Source of the DNA: Sciurus carolinensis
Taxonomy: Eukaryota; Chordata; Mammalia; Rodentia; Sciuridae
Assembly: GCF_902686445.1 (NCBI RefSeq)
Contig: NC_062214.1
Span: 52,921,177 to 52,985,176 of the forward strand
DNA length: 64,000 bases
Reading direction: 5' to 3'
Position numbers and translations under genes: made by a program
The notes under the pieces: generated by a model
Told to the model about the DNA's origin: nothing
What the model saw: the letters and a program-made list of their open reading frames with translations, nothing else
Databases searched by the model: none
Part shown: piece after piece, positions 12,730-24,800 of the stretch
How positions within the stretch are numbered: the stretch's first letter is position 1
Layout: each line of letters begins with the position of its first letter

Positions 12730-14115
12730 TTTTAAATTACCCAATTTGTTATTTGTTCTAAGAACCCAAATTGGAATAAGGGCAACATGAACCCTACAAC
12801 ACTATAATTTCATTTGCTCACCCTCTCATCTTCTATGCATATATATCCTTTTTACTTTATCCTTTATTATTTTGACTTTCAACAGTCAGTTGTCTTTTCA
12901 GGAAATAAGAACAAGCCTAATAGTTTACCTACTTATTATTACAGATTCTCTCTTACATCCTGTAGATGGAAGTTTCCTTATAGTATCTTTTACCCTTAAT
13001 GTGAAAAGTGTTTCTTGTGGTGCAGGTCTCCTTCTAACAAATCTTTCAGCCTTTGTTTACCTGAAAATGCCATTAACCTCATGGTCATTTTTATAAAATG
13101 TAGCTAATTGGTACAGAGTTCTGGGTTGAAGAAGAATTTTTTTCTACAACAATTTAAGTAGCCATTTCCTTTTAGTCTTCTCTATTTTGATAAGTAATCT
13201 GGAAAATTTTTCACCATTACTTCTTTTCTCTTGCTTAATTTTCTTTTTTTGTCCTAGCCACTTCACAATTTTTTTTTCAATCTTTTTGGTTTTCATTCAG
13301 GCGATGTGATTAGGATGCACCTAGTTCTGGTTTTTCTTGGCAGTTAATCTACTTGGAATTTACTGATTTTCTTTGGTCTGAAAGCCCATATTTTTTCACC
13401 AAACTTGGAAGATTTCTAGCTGGGCACAGTGGCTCATGCCTATAATCCCAGTGGCTCAGAAGGTTGAGGCAGGAATATTGCGAGTTCAAAGCCAGCCTAG
13501 CAACTTAGGAAGGCACTTAGCAACTCAGTGAGAACACATCTCTAAATAAAATATTAAAACGGTCTGGTTCAGTGGTTAAGCACCCCTAAGTTCAGCCTCA
13601 CTACCAAAAAAAAAAATTGGAGGATCTCAGGCCATTATTTATTCAGAGATGTTTTCTGCCTCATTCTCATTCTCATATGTTCGATTATTTGATAGTGTCC
13701 AAAAAGTTCTTGAGGCTTTCTTTAAATTTTATCAATGTATTTACTCTGTGGTCTTCAGTTTGGATAATTTCTGTTATATTCAGATTCACCGACTCATTCT
13801 TCTGCCATCAAGCCCACTGTGCATTTTTTACTTCAGTTATTATACTTTCAGTTCTATACTTTCCATGTAGTTCTTTTTATTGTTTTTATTTGTCTGCTTC
13901 AGGTTCCCTACATATCCACTCATTAAGGTCACATAGAGCTTGCTTTCAGGTCTTCATCTCCTAAATCAACATCTGTCATATAAGTTTGCTCTAGACTGCT
14001 TATTCTCTTAATTATATCACCTTTTCCTCTTTTTTCAGTCTAGTAATTTCTGTTTTTGTATTGAACATGGTTGCTTATCAGTTGTGTAATACTGGATTTT
14101 TAAAATAGTTTTCTG
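12730..14115 (-). mobile_element. Old L1 remnant, interrupted by a SINE
   Basis: The T-rich strand matches old L1M elements in reverse as I recall them. Examples are GGTGCAGGTCTCCTTCTAAC near 13020, TTCTACAACAATTTAAGTAG near 13143, and GTTATTATACTTTCAGTTCT near 13836. A SINE lies at 13418-13616. No intact frame. Confidence 0.55.
13418..13616 (+). mobile_element. B1-dID composite SINE
   Basis: Left half GCTGGGCACAGTGGCTCATG, right half GGTTCAGTGGTTAAGCACCC, A tail to 13616. Imperfect duplication TTGGAAGATTTC (13405-13416) and TTGGAGGATCTC (13617-13628). It splits the old L1. Confidence 0.8.
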
Positions 14116-15110
14116 ACATTTTTTGATCACCTTAAATTTGAATAACTTGGTTGCCACAACCTGTAAGCCAAACCTTAGAAACTGGCAAAGGTGATGGGGG
14201 ATTAAGAAGACAAACAAACACTTAGAGAAAGCAGGGACCTGTGGGACACCATCCTCTGATGGAGGAACAGTGACCCAGAGCTAGCTCAGCACGCTTATTA
14301 TATAGGTTTTAGCAATCAACAGGGATTTCTGTGGAAAAGTTCTTTAAAGCAGGCAGACTTGAAGGTCAAAGCTCTTGCAAGCAATTAATAATTATCTAGT
14401 TTCCCTCATAATTCTCTATCCCTGACAATGGTGTCTGAACTCAGGGCTAAGATTGATAGTTCTGTGCTTTGCACAGAACTTCCCACAGGCAGGGCTTCAC
14501 CATAGCAACTGGGCAATCTTTTCCTGCACCTTGGCACAGAAGGTTCCCAGAGCAGCACAACCACAGTCCAGAGGTAGTCAAAAACCATGATCCAAGTTAC
14601 CTCTTCCCACATTCGTTTTATACTTCTTCAGAGAACTATCTGTGGAAAGCCCAAGGTATTTCCCAAGCTCAGATAACTGTTAGAAACTCAACCTCTCATC
14701 AAAGCCTCATATTAGACATTGTAAGACAGATGTGGAGTAGGGCTCTATCTGTACCTTACTCTTAAGGCAAACATAACTGGTGTCTCAGCTAGATGCCTGA
14801 GGTCTTAAAGAGTTGATTAAAAAATTTCTCCACTCTAGCTGGACTTTGAAAGCCCTCTGAAACTAATTGATTTGTAATACCCTCTATTCTAATTCCCATG
14901 GCAAGTATTCTTTGGTATGCATCTTCATAAATATGCCCAGTCTGTGGTCAAAAACCCACAAGGACTCCCCACATAGACTTCTGGGATGCCTAAGTGCACA
15001 ACTTCATCCCTTCCAGAGCCCAGTCTATGGAGTTTAGTCAGTTCAGCTACACCAATCTCTGAATTTGCTTCTTCAGCTCTTATCAACTCTGCTTAGAGTC
15101 TAGCTCACTG

Positions 15111-15236
15111 GGGGCTGGGGGTTGAGGCTCAGTGGTGAAGCACTTGCCTAAGCACATTTGAGGCACTGGGTTTCAATTCTTAGCACTACATAAAATAAGT
15201 TTTAAAAAGGGTGTTACGGGGAAAAAAAAAAAAAAA
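15111..15236 (+). mobile_element. ID-type SINE with TSD
   Basis: GGCTGGGGGTTGAGGCTCAG body with a linker and an A run. The flanks 15095-15110 and 15237-15252 differ at one base over 16, a clear target-site duplication containing TCTAGCTCACTG. Confidence 0.88.
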
Positions 15237-15924
15237 AGAATCTAGCTCACTGTGCCACAGTGTAGAAATCATCCTGAGGCAATAATCTGGGTAATCATGA
15301 GCCTCCCCTTTGGAGTTTACCCTTTCTGGGAATTATAGTCTTGTGCCACCTGTTGTCCAAAGTCTGAAAACACTTAGTTCATATATTTTGACTAGTTCTA
15401 AGGTTGTTTATAGCCAGAAGGCTAGTTGTTACGGTTTACATCATAGTCAGGAGCAGATATTCTGCTCACAATTTAAATTATCAGAAATATTTGAAGCAAA
15501 AATTCTTCATTTTGAAGTGATCTGTATCTTTATCTTTAAAGGGTGTTATTAACTAACAACAGGAAATACCAGAAGTTTGCATTTACAGAATGGTCATTGT
15601 AACCTTCTGATATAATTTGTTTTCCTGCAAATTATAACTGTGTCAACAAAAAGAAAATTTAAGAGATAAAAATGTTCTACCCTTAATAACCCTAACTTCA
15701 CACTTGTATTTTTATTTTTCACATCCTGTTCAGTCTCTGCCTGTAAAAATATGTATATAAGTGTGTATTCATTTTTTTCCTTAACATTATGTCATAAAAC
15801 TCTTTCCAACCTATCACTTTTTAAATAAGTGAAATTTTAAAAGCAATCATTATGAAGCAAAGATTAATTGAGAATGTTATGCGTAGGAAATTATGCTAGA
15901 TGGTTGATATATGAGTCATTTTTC

Positions 15925-16350
15925 TAAGACTAATAAACACCCTAAGGGTGGGTAATTTGTAAAGCTAAAAGATTTATTTAACTCACAATTTTGGAAGCCA
16001 GACAGTGTGGTGCCAGTTCTGGCAGGGCTCCTCTGGCTACATCTCATCATAGTAGTTGGTATCATAATGGTGGGAATGTGCAAGAGGAAGTGATCCACAT
16101 GGTAGATGTGAAACCAGAAAGAAATTCGGGCTCTGGGCTTTTATATTTAACTATTCACTCTTGCAAGAACTAATGAGCCCCATGAGAACTACCTTAATTC
16201 CTTCCAAGGACATGCCTCTGATGACCTAACCACCTCCCACTAGGCCCACCTCTTAAAGATCCTGCCACCTCTTCACATCATCACCCTGGAGACCAAGCTT
16301 CCAAGGCATGAAATGTTGAGGGGACATGCTTAAACCATATCTAAACTATA
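15925..16350 (-). mobile_element. MaLR-type LTR remnant
   Basis: Reverse orientation: GGTGGGTAATTTGTAAAGC near the low end, and GATGACCTAACCACCTCCCA with GGGGACATGCTTAAACCATA near the high end. The layout is typical of MST/MLT1/THE1 LTRs. Confidence 0.65.
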
Positions 16351-16374
16351 GAATTAGGGATACTTTTTTGTTTG

Positions 16375-16565
16375 TTTGTTTCATTTTGGTTTTTTGGGTA
16401 CTGGGGGTTGAACCAAGAGGCGCTTTACCACTGAACTATATCCCCAGCCCATTTTTATTTTGAGACAGGGTCTCACTAAGTTGCTTAGGGCCTCACTAAT
16501 TTGCTGTGACTGGTGTTGAACTTATAATTCTCCTACCTCAGCCTCCTGAGTCGCTGGGATTAGAG
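16375..16565 (-). mobile_element. B1-dID composite SINE
   Basis: Reverse ID half (TGAACTATATCCCCAGCCCA) then reverse B1 half (CTCCTACCTCAGCCTCCTGA). Confidence 0.8.
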
Positions 16566-16925
16566 ACAGAACTTTTATTAGACATGGCTCCTACATTCAG
16601 AATTTCATAATCTGGACCTTCAGAATTTCAGTGCTGGGAGTTTTAGAATTGGAGGTGTAAAGGGAAGTCTCATTAAACTGGAAAACATTCCCTGGGGCCT
16701 CTCCTTTTTAAAGAAGTCTCAAAGAAATGTGCTAGCTATTTCTTGTCGCTTATTTTCTTTTTGTGAACAAATACTCATTTTATAATTGAACAGTGCATGT
16801 CACTGAAAGATGAGAAGGTCAACTATCAGAGAAGGCTATGAAAGAAAATTGTACACTTATAAACATATTCTGGGGCTGAGGATAATAACCCTGGGTTCAA
16901 TCCTCGCATCGCAAAAAAAAAAAAA

Positions 16926-16946
16926 ATATATATATATATATATATA
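16926..16946. repeat. (TA)n microsatellite
   Basis: TA run following an A run, probably grown in the tail of a short ID-like fragment at about 16871-16925 (minus strand). Confidence 0.75.
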
Positions 16947-17380
16947 ATGGTATTTGCATATTGCTGACTCATGACATGGTGAAAGAAGAGGTGGTATGAC
17001 TTTAGACTGATCAAAGACCATTTTTGAAACATTTAAGTAATAATATATGTGTAACTATATAATATTCTAAGGAGTTTAGACTCCGTCCTATCTAAGGTTT
17101 CTCAGCCCCACTGGTAGGTCTAGGGAAAGGCCAACATACCTTTTATTTTTAAAGCTCGAGAAGTGATTCACATATATAGTTAGGAATGCTGTAAGCAATA
17201 AAAGCATAGAAAGACTGAAACAAGTAACATCAAATGTGCATTTTAAAAGCTAATTCTATCTTAAAGGGTTGGGAAGAGAGGATTATAGTAGTTCAGACAT
17301 GAGATAATGTCTTTTAATATTACATAATATTTCATCAGGTTAATTTTTCTATAATTCTCCTGTCTGCAACATTATGTTAT

Positions 17381-17405
17381 ACACACACACACACACACAC
17401 ACACA
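17381..17405. repeat. (CA)n microsatellite
   Basis: Twelve or so uninterrupted AC units, about 360 bases before HDGFL3 exon 2. Confidence 0.9.
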
Positions 17406-17769
17406 TAACATAGTACATGTAATATATATACATATCACTGACTCCAGATAGATACATCTTTTTGTTTCTTTTTTGATGTTATTTTTAATTATTTCACTAG
17501 TACAGAGGTCCCAGGAGTAATTTATTCGGTTAAAGAAATTTAGTAGTTTTGGCTTCTGCATATGAATTATCATAATGTTTATAATCAATTTACTGTTTTA
17601 ACTTCCATGTGGTGGGCCAAATAATGACCTTTAGAATCATTTTGTAAAGTTTTAAAAAAAAACTTGGGATTTTGATTAATTATATTTCAAAATTAGCAAT
17701 AAATTATCAAGACAATGTTTAGTATTATGTTTATGGTAACTACTTAATAACTAAATTTATCTTTAATAG

Positions 17770-17846
17770 ATTGATGAACTTCCAGAGGGAGCTGTGAAAC
17801 CTCCAGCAAACAAATATCCTATCTTCTTTTTTGGCACTCATGAAAC
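17770..17846 (+). CDS. HDGFL3: HDGFL3 exon 2 (middle of PWWP domain)
   Basis: 77 bases: 25 codons plus two bases. It is fully open, from IDELPEGAV through FFFGTHE, with the split T codon completed in exon 3. Acceptor ...TTTAATAG, donor GTAAGT. No indel or change against the HDGFL3 protein as I know it. This exon gives the central strands of the PWWP fold. It is the only multi-codon exon of this gene in the window that needs no frame correction. Confidence 0.93.
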
Positions 17847-18814
17847 GTAAGTCAACAAAATAAAGTTTTAAGGTCTGCTAGATTACATTGCTTATAAGTG
17901 ACCTATAACATTGTATATTTTATTAAGTCATTTATTTAAGTTATCAGGCTTAATAATGTTCGTTTCTTAAGGTGAAAATTTTGTTTTTTCTTTACGATAA
18001 CTTGTCTCCAAGTGATGGTTGTATTTCTGGGACAGGGTAGGATTTAATAAAACAATTCATCACATTTCTACTGTATGTACCCAGAGCAACCATTTACTAA
18101 CATTGTGTGTTTTCTTTCCTTCCATTAGTAAATATGTATTTTCAAGGGGTTCTGTAAGGCACTGGAAATAAAAATGTCCCTGCTGAGCTTGCCATCTGGC
18201 ATGTGACTGATGAATATAACAGTGTGAAGGATTGCATAGACCTCTCTTTTGTAGTGTCCTAATGTAAGTCAGTGGCCTCATTCTAAGACTCACTTAGTAA
18301 AAACAGTTCTACCAAGAATCAGCATAATATAATCCATATGAGTTGTTTTTTTTTTTCCTGGTTTGATCATCCAGAGGCAGATTTTAAAATATCTGAAGGA
18401 GAATGAATTGCAAAAATCTGCCATAACATTGTTTCTATTGAACTGTTTGTAAGTATTGTGTATCCCTGAGCTTGAGGATATACTTGCCTTGATAGGTACT
18501 AATATTCACCCTCTCTGTGAAGGCAAAGATCATGTCAGTTTGCTTACCCTACATATACAGTGCTTAGCACATTGTTTGGCCTGTGGTAGCTGTGGAACCA
18601 ATTAACATTAACTAAATGAAATAAATGAGGGGGAACGTTTGTGAAAGATGAGGAATTTAATAAAAGGCTGTGTTCAGTTCAGCCAAGCATTCCCCAGGTA
18701 GGGTCGGAATTTTCCCAAGAACATGGCTTTGAATCTGTTCTAATGCCCAGCAGGTAGGTGACTGGAAATCCAAATTCTACTCCATGTAACAAAACCTTAG
18801 TAGTTTCAGTCTAG

Positions 18815-18854
<40 letters not shown>

Positions 18855-21800
18855 GGTGCTGGGGGTCGAACCCAGGACCTTGTGCTTGCAAGGCAACACT
18901 CTACTGACTGAGCTATCTCCCCAGCCCCTAGAGGATTTTAAGAAGGTCTTAGCGAGGAAAAAAATCTCATCTTAATTAATCACATGGCTTTTCAAGAATT
19001 TTGTATTCTCCCTACGCTTTAATATTTATAACATACAACAAAGTTTACCAATTGATATGTAAGTTGGTTGTGAAATTATCTATAAACTGGGAAAAAACCA
19101 GGGTTTATACTATCAAAATAAGAACTGTTTAGAATACTTCATTCAGGTTCCTCTTGTGGTAACAGCTAACATGGCCAGGTGGTCAAAATCATTCTGGGGA
19201 ATGATAGTATGACATCTTATTTATTCATAAAAGAAAGCTTCCTGTTCTTGGTATAGAAGATTTGCATCTCATAAAACAAAGGTGGATTAAGGGGAAAAGG
19301 TAAAAATAAAAGGAAGGCCAGAAATTAACTCATCAAAAAAATAACAACCATTAGCCCTGACTCCTGTGGCATTGTTAAGTAAGAGATAGCTCTGGCTAGC
19401 ACCTGTAGCTGATATGAACATTAGGCAGCTTGGTCTACAGTCATTCCCCATGCATAGAGTCAACAGTTGGAGAAGGCCAAAAGCCAGAGTAATAATGCAA
19501 TGACAAATTCTCTGAAAGTGAAGTGGCCATATGCAAAGTTCATTTCTTTCTCATGTTCATGTTTAGTTTGTCAAGTAAGACTTGAACGTGTTTTTGGTAA
19601 AATACCCAATATAAACTATCTGAGTTCAATGACTCAGAATCATGCTGACTGAGAAATTAAGTGAACAGTTAGGAAAGATTTAGTGCTTCTTAAGAGCCCT
19701 AAGCCCTGGGGTCCAGAAAGCTTTCTCCTTATCAATTTGAAGTTTTTGATCAGATGACAATGTGAAAGATCATTTCTAAGACCCAGTCACAAAATGAAAT
19801 TTACAAAAATCAACAGTAAGTTGTTAACCCATTGTCTGAAAACTTTCAATGTTATTTCTTTGCTGATAATTTCTGAATTTCTATCCCCAGCTCAGACCTT
19901 TCCCCTGAACTGCAGAATCATCCAGCTGTCTTCTTGACATCACATCTGTCCTTGGATGTCTAACCAGAATACCAAACTCAACATTTATTCACCCCCAAAT
20001 CTTATCCTCCAAAAAATATTTACATTTTAATAAATGTTAACCCCATTCTCTTTATTTCTCTTCTAAAACCTTGGCAATATCCTCAGATCTGTCCTTTCTC
20101 TCACATGCCTTATCCAGCTCATCAACAAATTATCTTGGGTCTTTCTTGAATGAATTCAGGATCTGGCCATTTCTTACCAACTTTACTACTTATATCTTGG
20201 TCCTAGTCATCATCATTACCAAGAATAGCCTTCTAATTTAGTCTCCTTCTTCTACCCTAGTACTTAACCCTTCAGTCTGCTTCTAGCACAGCAGAAAAAG
20301 TGATGATATTAGAACATAAATTGGCTAGATGCAGTGGCACATAACTGTAATCCAGCTACTTGGGAGTCTCAGACAGGAGGATCACAAATTCAATACCACC
20401 TCAACAACCAATAAAAAATTTAAAAGGCTCAGTGATAAGACCCTCGTGAGTTCCATCCTCAGAACCACAAAAGGAAAAAGAAGAAAAAAATGTCACTTAT
20501 CTAACCTTTAATGACTTGGCTTCCTAACTCACTGAATGCCTTTATAGGGGCCTCCAGGGCTGTACATATTCTGTCCTTACCTCTCTGACCTCGGTGCATT
20601 GGTCTTCACTCATTTCACTCCACCTTCTTTTTCACATTAGCCTCTTAGGTTTCTCAGCTACACTAAGCCTTCTCCCACTTTTGAGCCTTTGTACTTGATC
20701 TTGCTTCATCCTGCTTTCTCTGTTCTTCCCCAGGTAACTGCATGGGTTTCTCCCTTCATTCACTTTTCATCTCCTATAGTTCCTTACTTAGATGTTCCTT
20801 TTTTGGTAAGGCTTTTCCCTGATCTTTATATCTAAAATTGTGAAAATTCCCAGACCTTCTTGTCCATCTTTGCCTTTTTTTTTTTTTTTTTTTTTAAAGC
20901 ACATACACTATCTTTTATTTTATTATTCTGCCACTTGAACTTATGCTTCATGAGGGCAGAAATGTTGTTTCTTGTTCCTTATATAATCCCTAGCCCCTCT
21001 GGAAAGGTGCCTGACATATCATAGATATTTAATCAGTATTTGTTGTGAATAAATAAATCTTAGTTTGAGATATAAGCTCAGGTGTGTCAACCAAAATTTG
21101 GGCCTTCACAGTCTTATTTGCCAGGTGAGACCATAGATACTAATGCCCTTACTCTTGTTTGAATCTGTTAGCCAGTCCCAGAATTTATTCTAACTCGGAT
21201 TTTTTGTTTGTTTTGGTTGTGTTTGTTGGGTTTTGGTTTTTTGTTTTGTTTTATTTATGTGAGGCTAATGATCAAACCCAGTGCCTCACATATGCTAGAC
21301 AAGTGCTATACTATTGACCCACACCCCAGAACCTCCAACTCATTTTTGTGTAGTGTGTAGTACTGGGGATTGAACCCCCAACTCATTTTTTAAGGGTTAT
21401 GGTTAATTTGGATAAGGTTTAAATTGAGGAAGACTTTTCTACTTCAGATTGTTTTCCTTACTTACTGCCTCATTAAACAAATATGATTTTTTTTATTAAA
21501 GAAATATTAGTGAATAAGTTTACTAATATGGTATGTGGAGCTGTTTTTTAATTAGTGTTTGTTTTTTATTGTAAATCTCACAAAACCCAATACTGTGGTA
21601 AGATTCACACAGATTAAATCTTAGTTTGAGATGATGGGTACCTAAAAATCAATGTTAAAGCAAAGAAGACATTGGTAATTTAAAATTAAAATCAAAGTAG
21701 ATAATCCAGGTTGTTGACTTGTATAGTCAGAGGTTTATTTTTGTAATTTGAACTGTGTCTAAGACATCTTGTAGTGTATTCCTGACTGATAGTTCATGTA

Positions 21801-24800
21801 TACTGTAAATTTGTTTAATATAATGTGCTCTGACAACTGAGTTTATATGATATTAACCTACCTTAGATGTGAAGGTCAGCATGTTGATTCTAATATGCCT
21901 CTGCAGTGCATTTCTAGGTCCCAAGACCTTTTTCCGTATAAGGAATACAAGACAAGTTTGGGAAGTCAACAACGGAAAGGATTTAATGAAGGATTGTGGG
22001 AAATAGAAATAACCCAGGAGTCAAATTTACTGGATACCAGGTACCGGTTTTACTTCATTGTCCACTTGCTTTATTTCATTTCTTTGGTTTTAATGCTTTT
22101 CAAATGTTTTTAATACATCTACTCCATTTGAAGGTCAGAATTCTTTTTAACTATAATAGTATTTGAATTAATGCAACCTACCCAAAGGATCAGTGAAAAA
22201 TTGAGTTTGACAGCCATTTATTGATTACTTAATGGAGGCAGGGTCTCACTTTGTTGCCCAGTCTGGCCTCCAGGTCCTGGGTTCAAGCGATCTCCTGGCT
22301 CTTACAGGCTTTTATTTTGAAAATCTTATGAATAAACCTGAACCCTTTCAATTAAAGTAGAGTGATTTTTGTCACAGTCTGTGGTTTCTGGCTATTTTTT
22401 CAAAATGTAATTAGTTAATATTTTCCTTAGGCAATTCAGCAACAAAGCTCTTCAGAAACTGAGGGAGAAGGTGAAACACTGCAGATGCAAGCAGTGAGGA
22501 AGAAGGTGATAGAGTAGAGGAAGATGGAAAAAGGCAAAAGAAAAAATGAAAAGGAGGTTCAAAACGGAAAAAGTCATATACATCAAAGGTACTGAGAAAC
22601 TCCCCGTTGTTACTATTACATGCATATTCATTAAAAAGTTTTTAGTTTATTTTCTGTTCATTTATTGGGCACATAGAAATATATACGAGATTCTGTGGAG
22701 CCTCTCCTCTTAGAGACAATATACATACAGCAAAGGGACTCTGACAGGTAACCTTAAATGTTAGGCATCTGGCTGTTGACTCTTCAGGCTGACTTGGCCC
22801 TGAAAAATACCACATTAGTTGGAAGAGATCTGTTCCTTAGATAAGGATATAGTATATAAATAGCTATGGCTCCTACAATGACTTCCAAACAAGCTCTGAG
22901 CAATTTAGAAATATAAGAGACACATTATGTTTTAACTACTATATATGCAGATATAAAGATATATTCGTACGTGTCTTTCTGTTTCAGAGAATGGGCTTGA
23001 CTTTTTATTTATTCAGTTCTTATATTTCCTGATCACCTAGTCTGTCCAGACACTGAACTAAGTGGACAGTGTTGGAGCAAATCCAACTCCATCCCTGCCC
23101 TCTTGTACTTATAATATTAAATATAAATGTGAAAGGTTAATGAAAGAAATGAATGGTTGCAGGGAATGCCAGAGTAGGGAAATCTACTTTAGAAGAGTGG
23201 CTAGGTACCTTCTGTAGTAAGGTAAGTTTATGCTGAGACCTAAAAGAAGGGTTTGGGAAAAGAGAGGAGCCATGTGTGGCAGAGAGAAAGAACAGAGCTG
23301 CAAAACTTTAAGGAAGGAAAGAGTTCAGTATGTCCCCTAAATTGAAAGAAGGCCAGTGCTACTGGACAATCATGGCCAGTGGGAAAGGTGAACAAAAGCT
23401 AGAGTGCCCATTTGTAAGCCATATCATGGAGTTTGGATTTATTCCAAATTAACAATATTGAAGGTTTAAAACAACGGCATGATACTAGATCTACAATCTA
23501 GCGGCATGATACTAGATTTACAAATTGGAAGTCTAGGTTTTTTCACAGTAATTAAGAAATACACTTGAAAAAATCAAGATGTGAAAACTACACATTTTAG
23601 AAACTGAAAGCAAGATAAATGATTCCTTGAAGACCTAAGATTGGTTCAGGTTTCAGTCACATTGCTGAATACTTAAAGAAATTATTTCTACTTAGATTCT
23701 TGTACTTAGGAAACTCCTTAAAAGAAGTATCAAGAGTTTATCTGATTGTTAACATTTTATTTTGACCGTCTCTAAACTCTACCCTATTGACATACAGGTA
23801 AATTGTGTGAATACAGCATTACTTCTCGTGTACCTAGTGAAGAACATGCAGTTGCCTTGAGTGAGGGTAATGTTTGCAATTGTACAACAAAAATAATTAG
23901 AATTTTCCCTGTCAGACTGTATCTTCCATTGCAATTATTTTTAAACTGGATTTCTTCCAGCCATTTTAGGCTTAAACACCCACTTGAATTGATTTTATTT
24001 AATTTCTGATTGCCTGCTGAATTCTTTTAATGTTACTGTGCCAACTCTAAGTTACCTAAGTTTGTCTAGACTTTTAACAGCACAAATACGTGGCTTTTAA
24101 ATGCCACTGTTTAATTGCTTGTTGCAAAGACCAGGAAGTAATAGGGCTCAACCTTGGAATGGATTTACATTTAAAACAGCAAAGAGGTAAATTCATACTT
24201 CACTTACTAAGACTATCCATTTTAAAGGAGCATTTAATTTGCTTTGCCTCAAGAGCATAATTTCCATGATCACTAAAGAACCATGACTTTTCTTTTTCCT
24301 TGCATTCGGGGATCTAACCCAGGGCTTTGCACATGTTAAGAAAGTGGTCTCCCACTGAACTACATCTCAAGCCCGAAACCATTACTTTTTGTTTGATTCT
24401 CAAACTTTCACATACATCAGAATTGCGTGGTAAGACTTTAAAATACCATAATTGAATCTTACATATCCCCACCCCCAAATTTCTAATGTGCAAAATCTAG
24501 AATAGGTCCTGGGGAATCAATTTCCAGGTGAGACTGATAGTGCTAAGCTGGGAACCACACTTTAAAGGACCACTTATCTGGCATACCTCATTTTTTCTTT
24601 GGCTTCCCAAATGTTTCCTTTTTGCTTAATATGGTGGTGATTTGGTTTGTTTGTTTTTGTTTTGTTTTGTTTTTTCACATTGATCTCTTAGTGCTATATA
24701 GTGTTCTTTTAAAAACTAGTAGTTCACAAACTTTTTTTTATTACATCCCAGTTAGTAGAGGAAGGGCCCACATGCCTACTTCACCTAATTTCATTTGTGG

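Larger units (their letters stand above)
1..17769 (+). other. HDGFL3 intron 1 (3' part)
   Basis: No exon seen. It holds the repeats listed separately. The stretches 2869-4390 (except a short tandem duplication), 6070-7680, 9475-11140, 11460-12430 and 16570-17769 are AT-rich with no gene and little recognisable structure. Near 10430-10570 there is an old unassigned repeat resembling one near 26190-26310. Confidence 0.6.
17847..21906 (+). other. HDGFL3 intron 2
   Basis: 4.06 kb, GTAAGT to CTGCAG. It contains an ID SINE (18823-18927), L2 pieces around a SINE (19870-21060) and part of an ID-type SINE near 21244-21330. Nothing else is recognised. Confidence 0.75.

Noticed and set aside
17381..17405. 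Regular repeats as a CRISPR array
   Set aside because: Plain microsatellites without spacers, in mammalian DNA.
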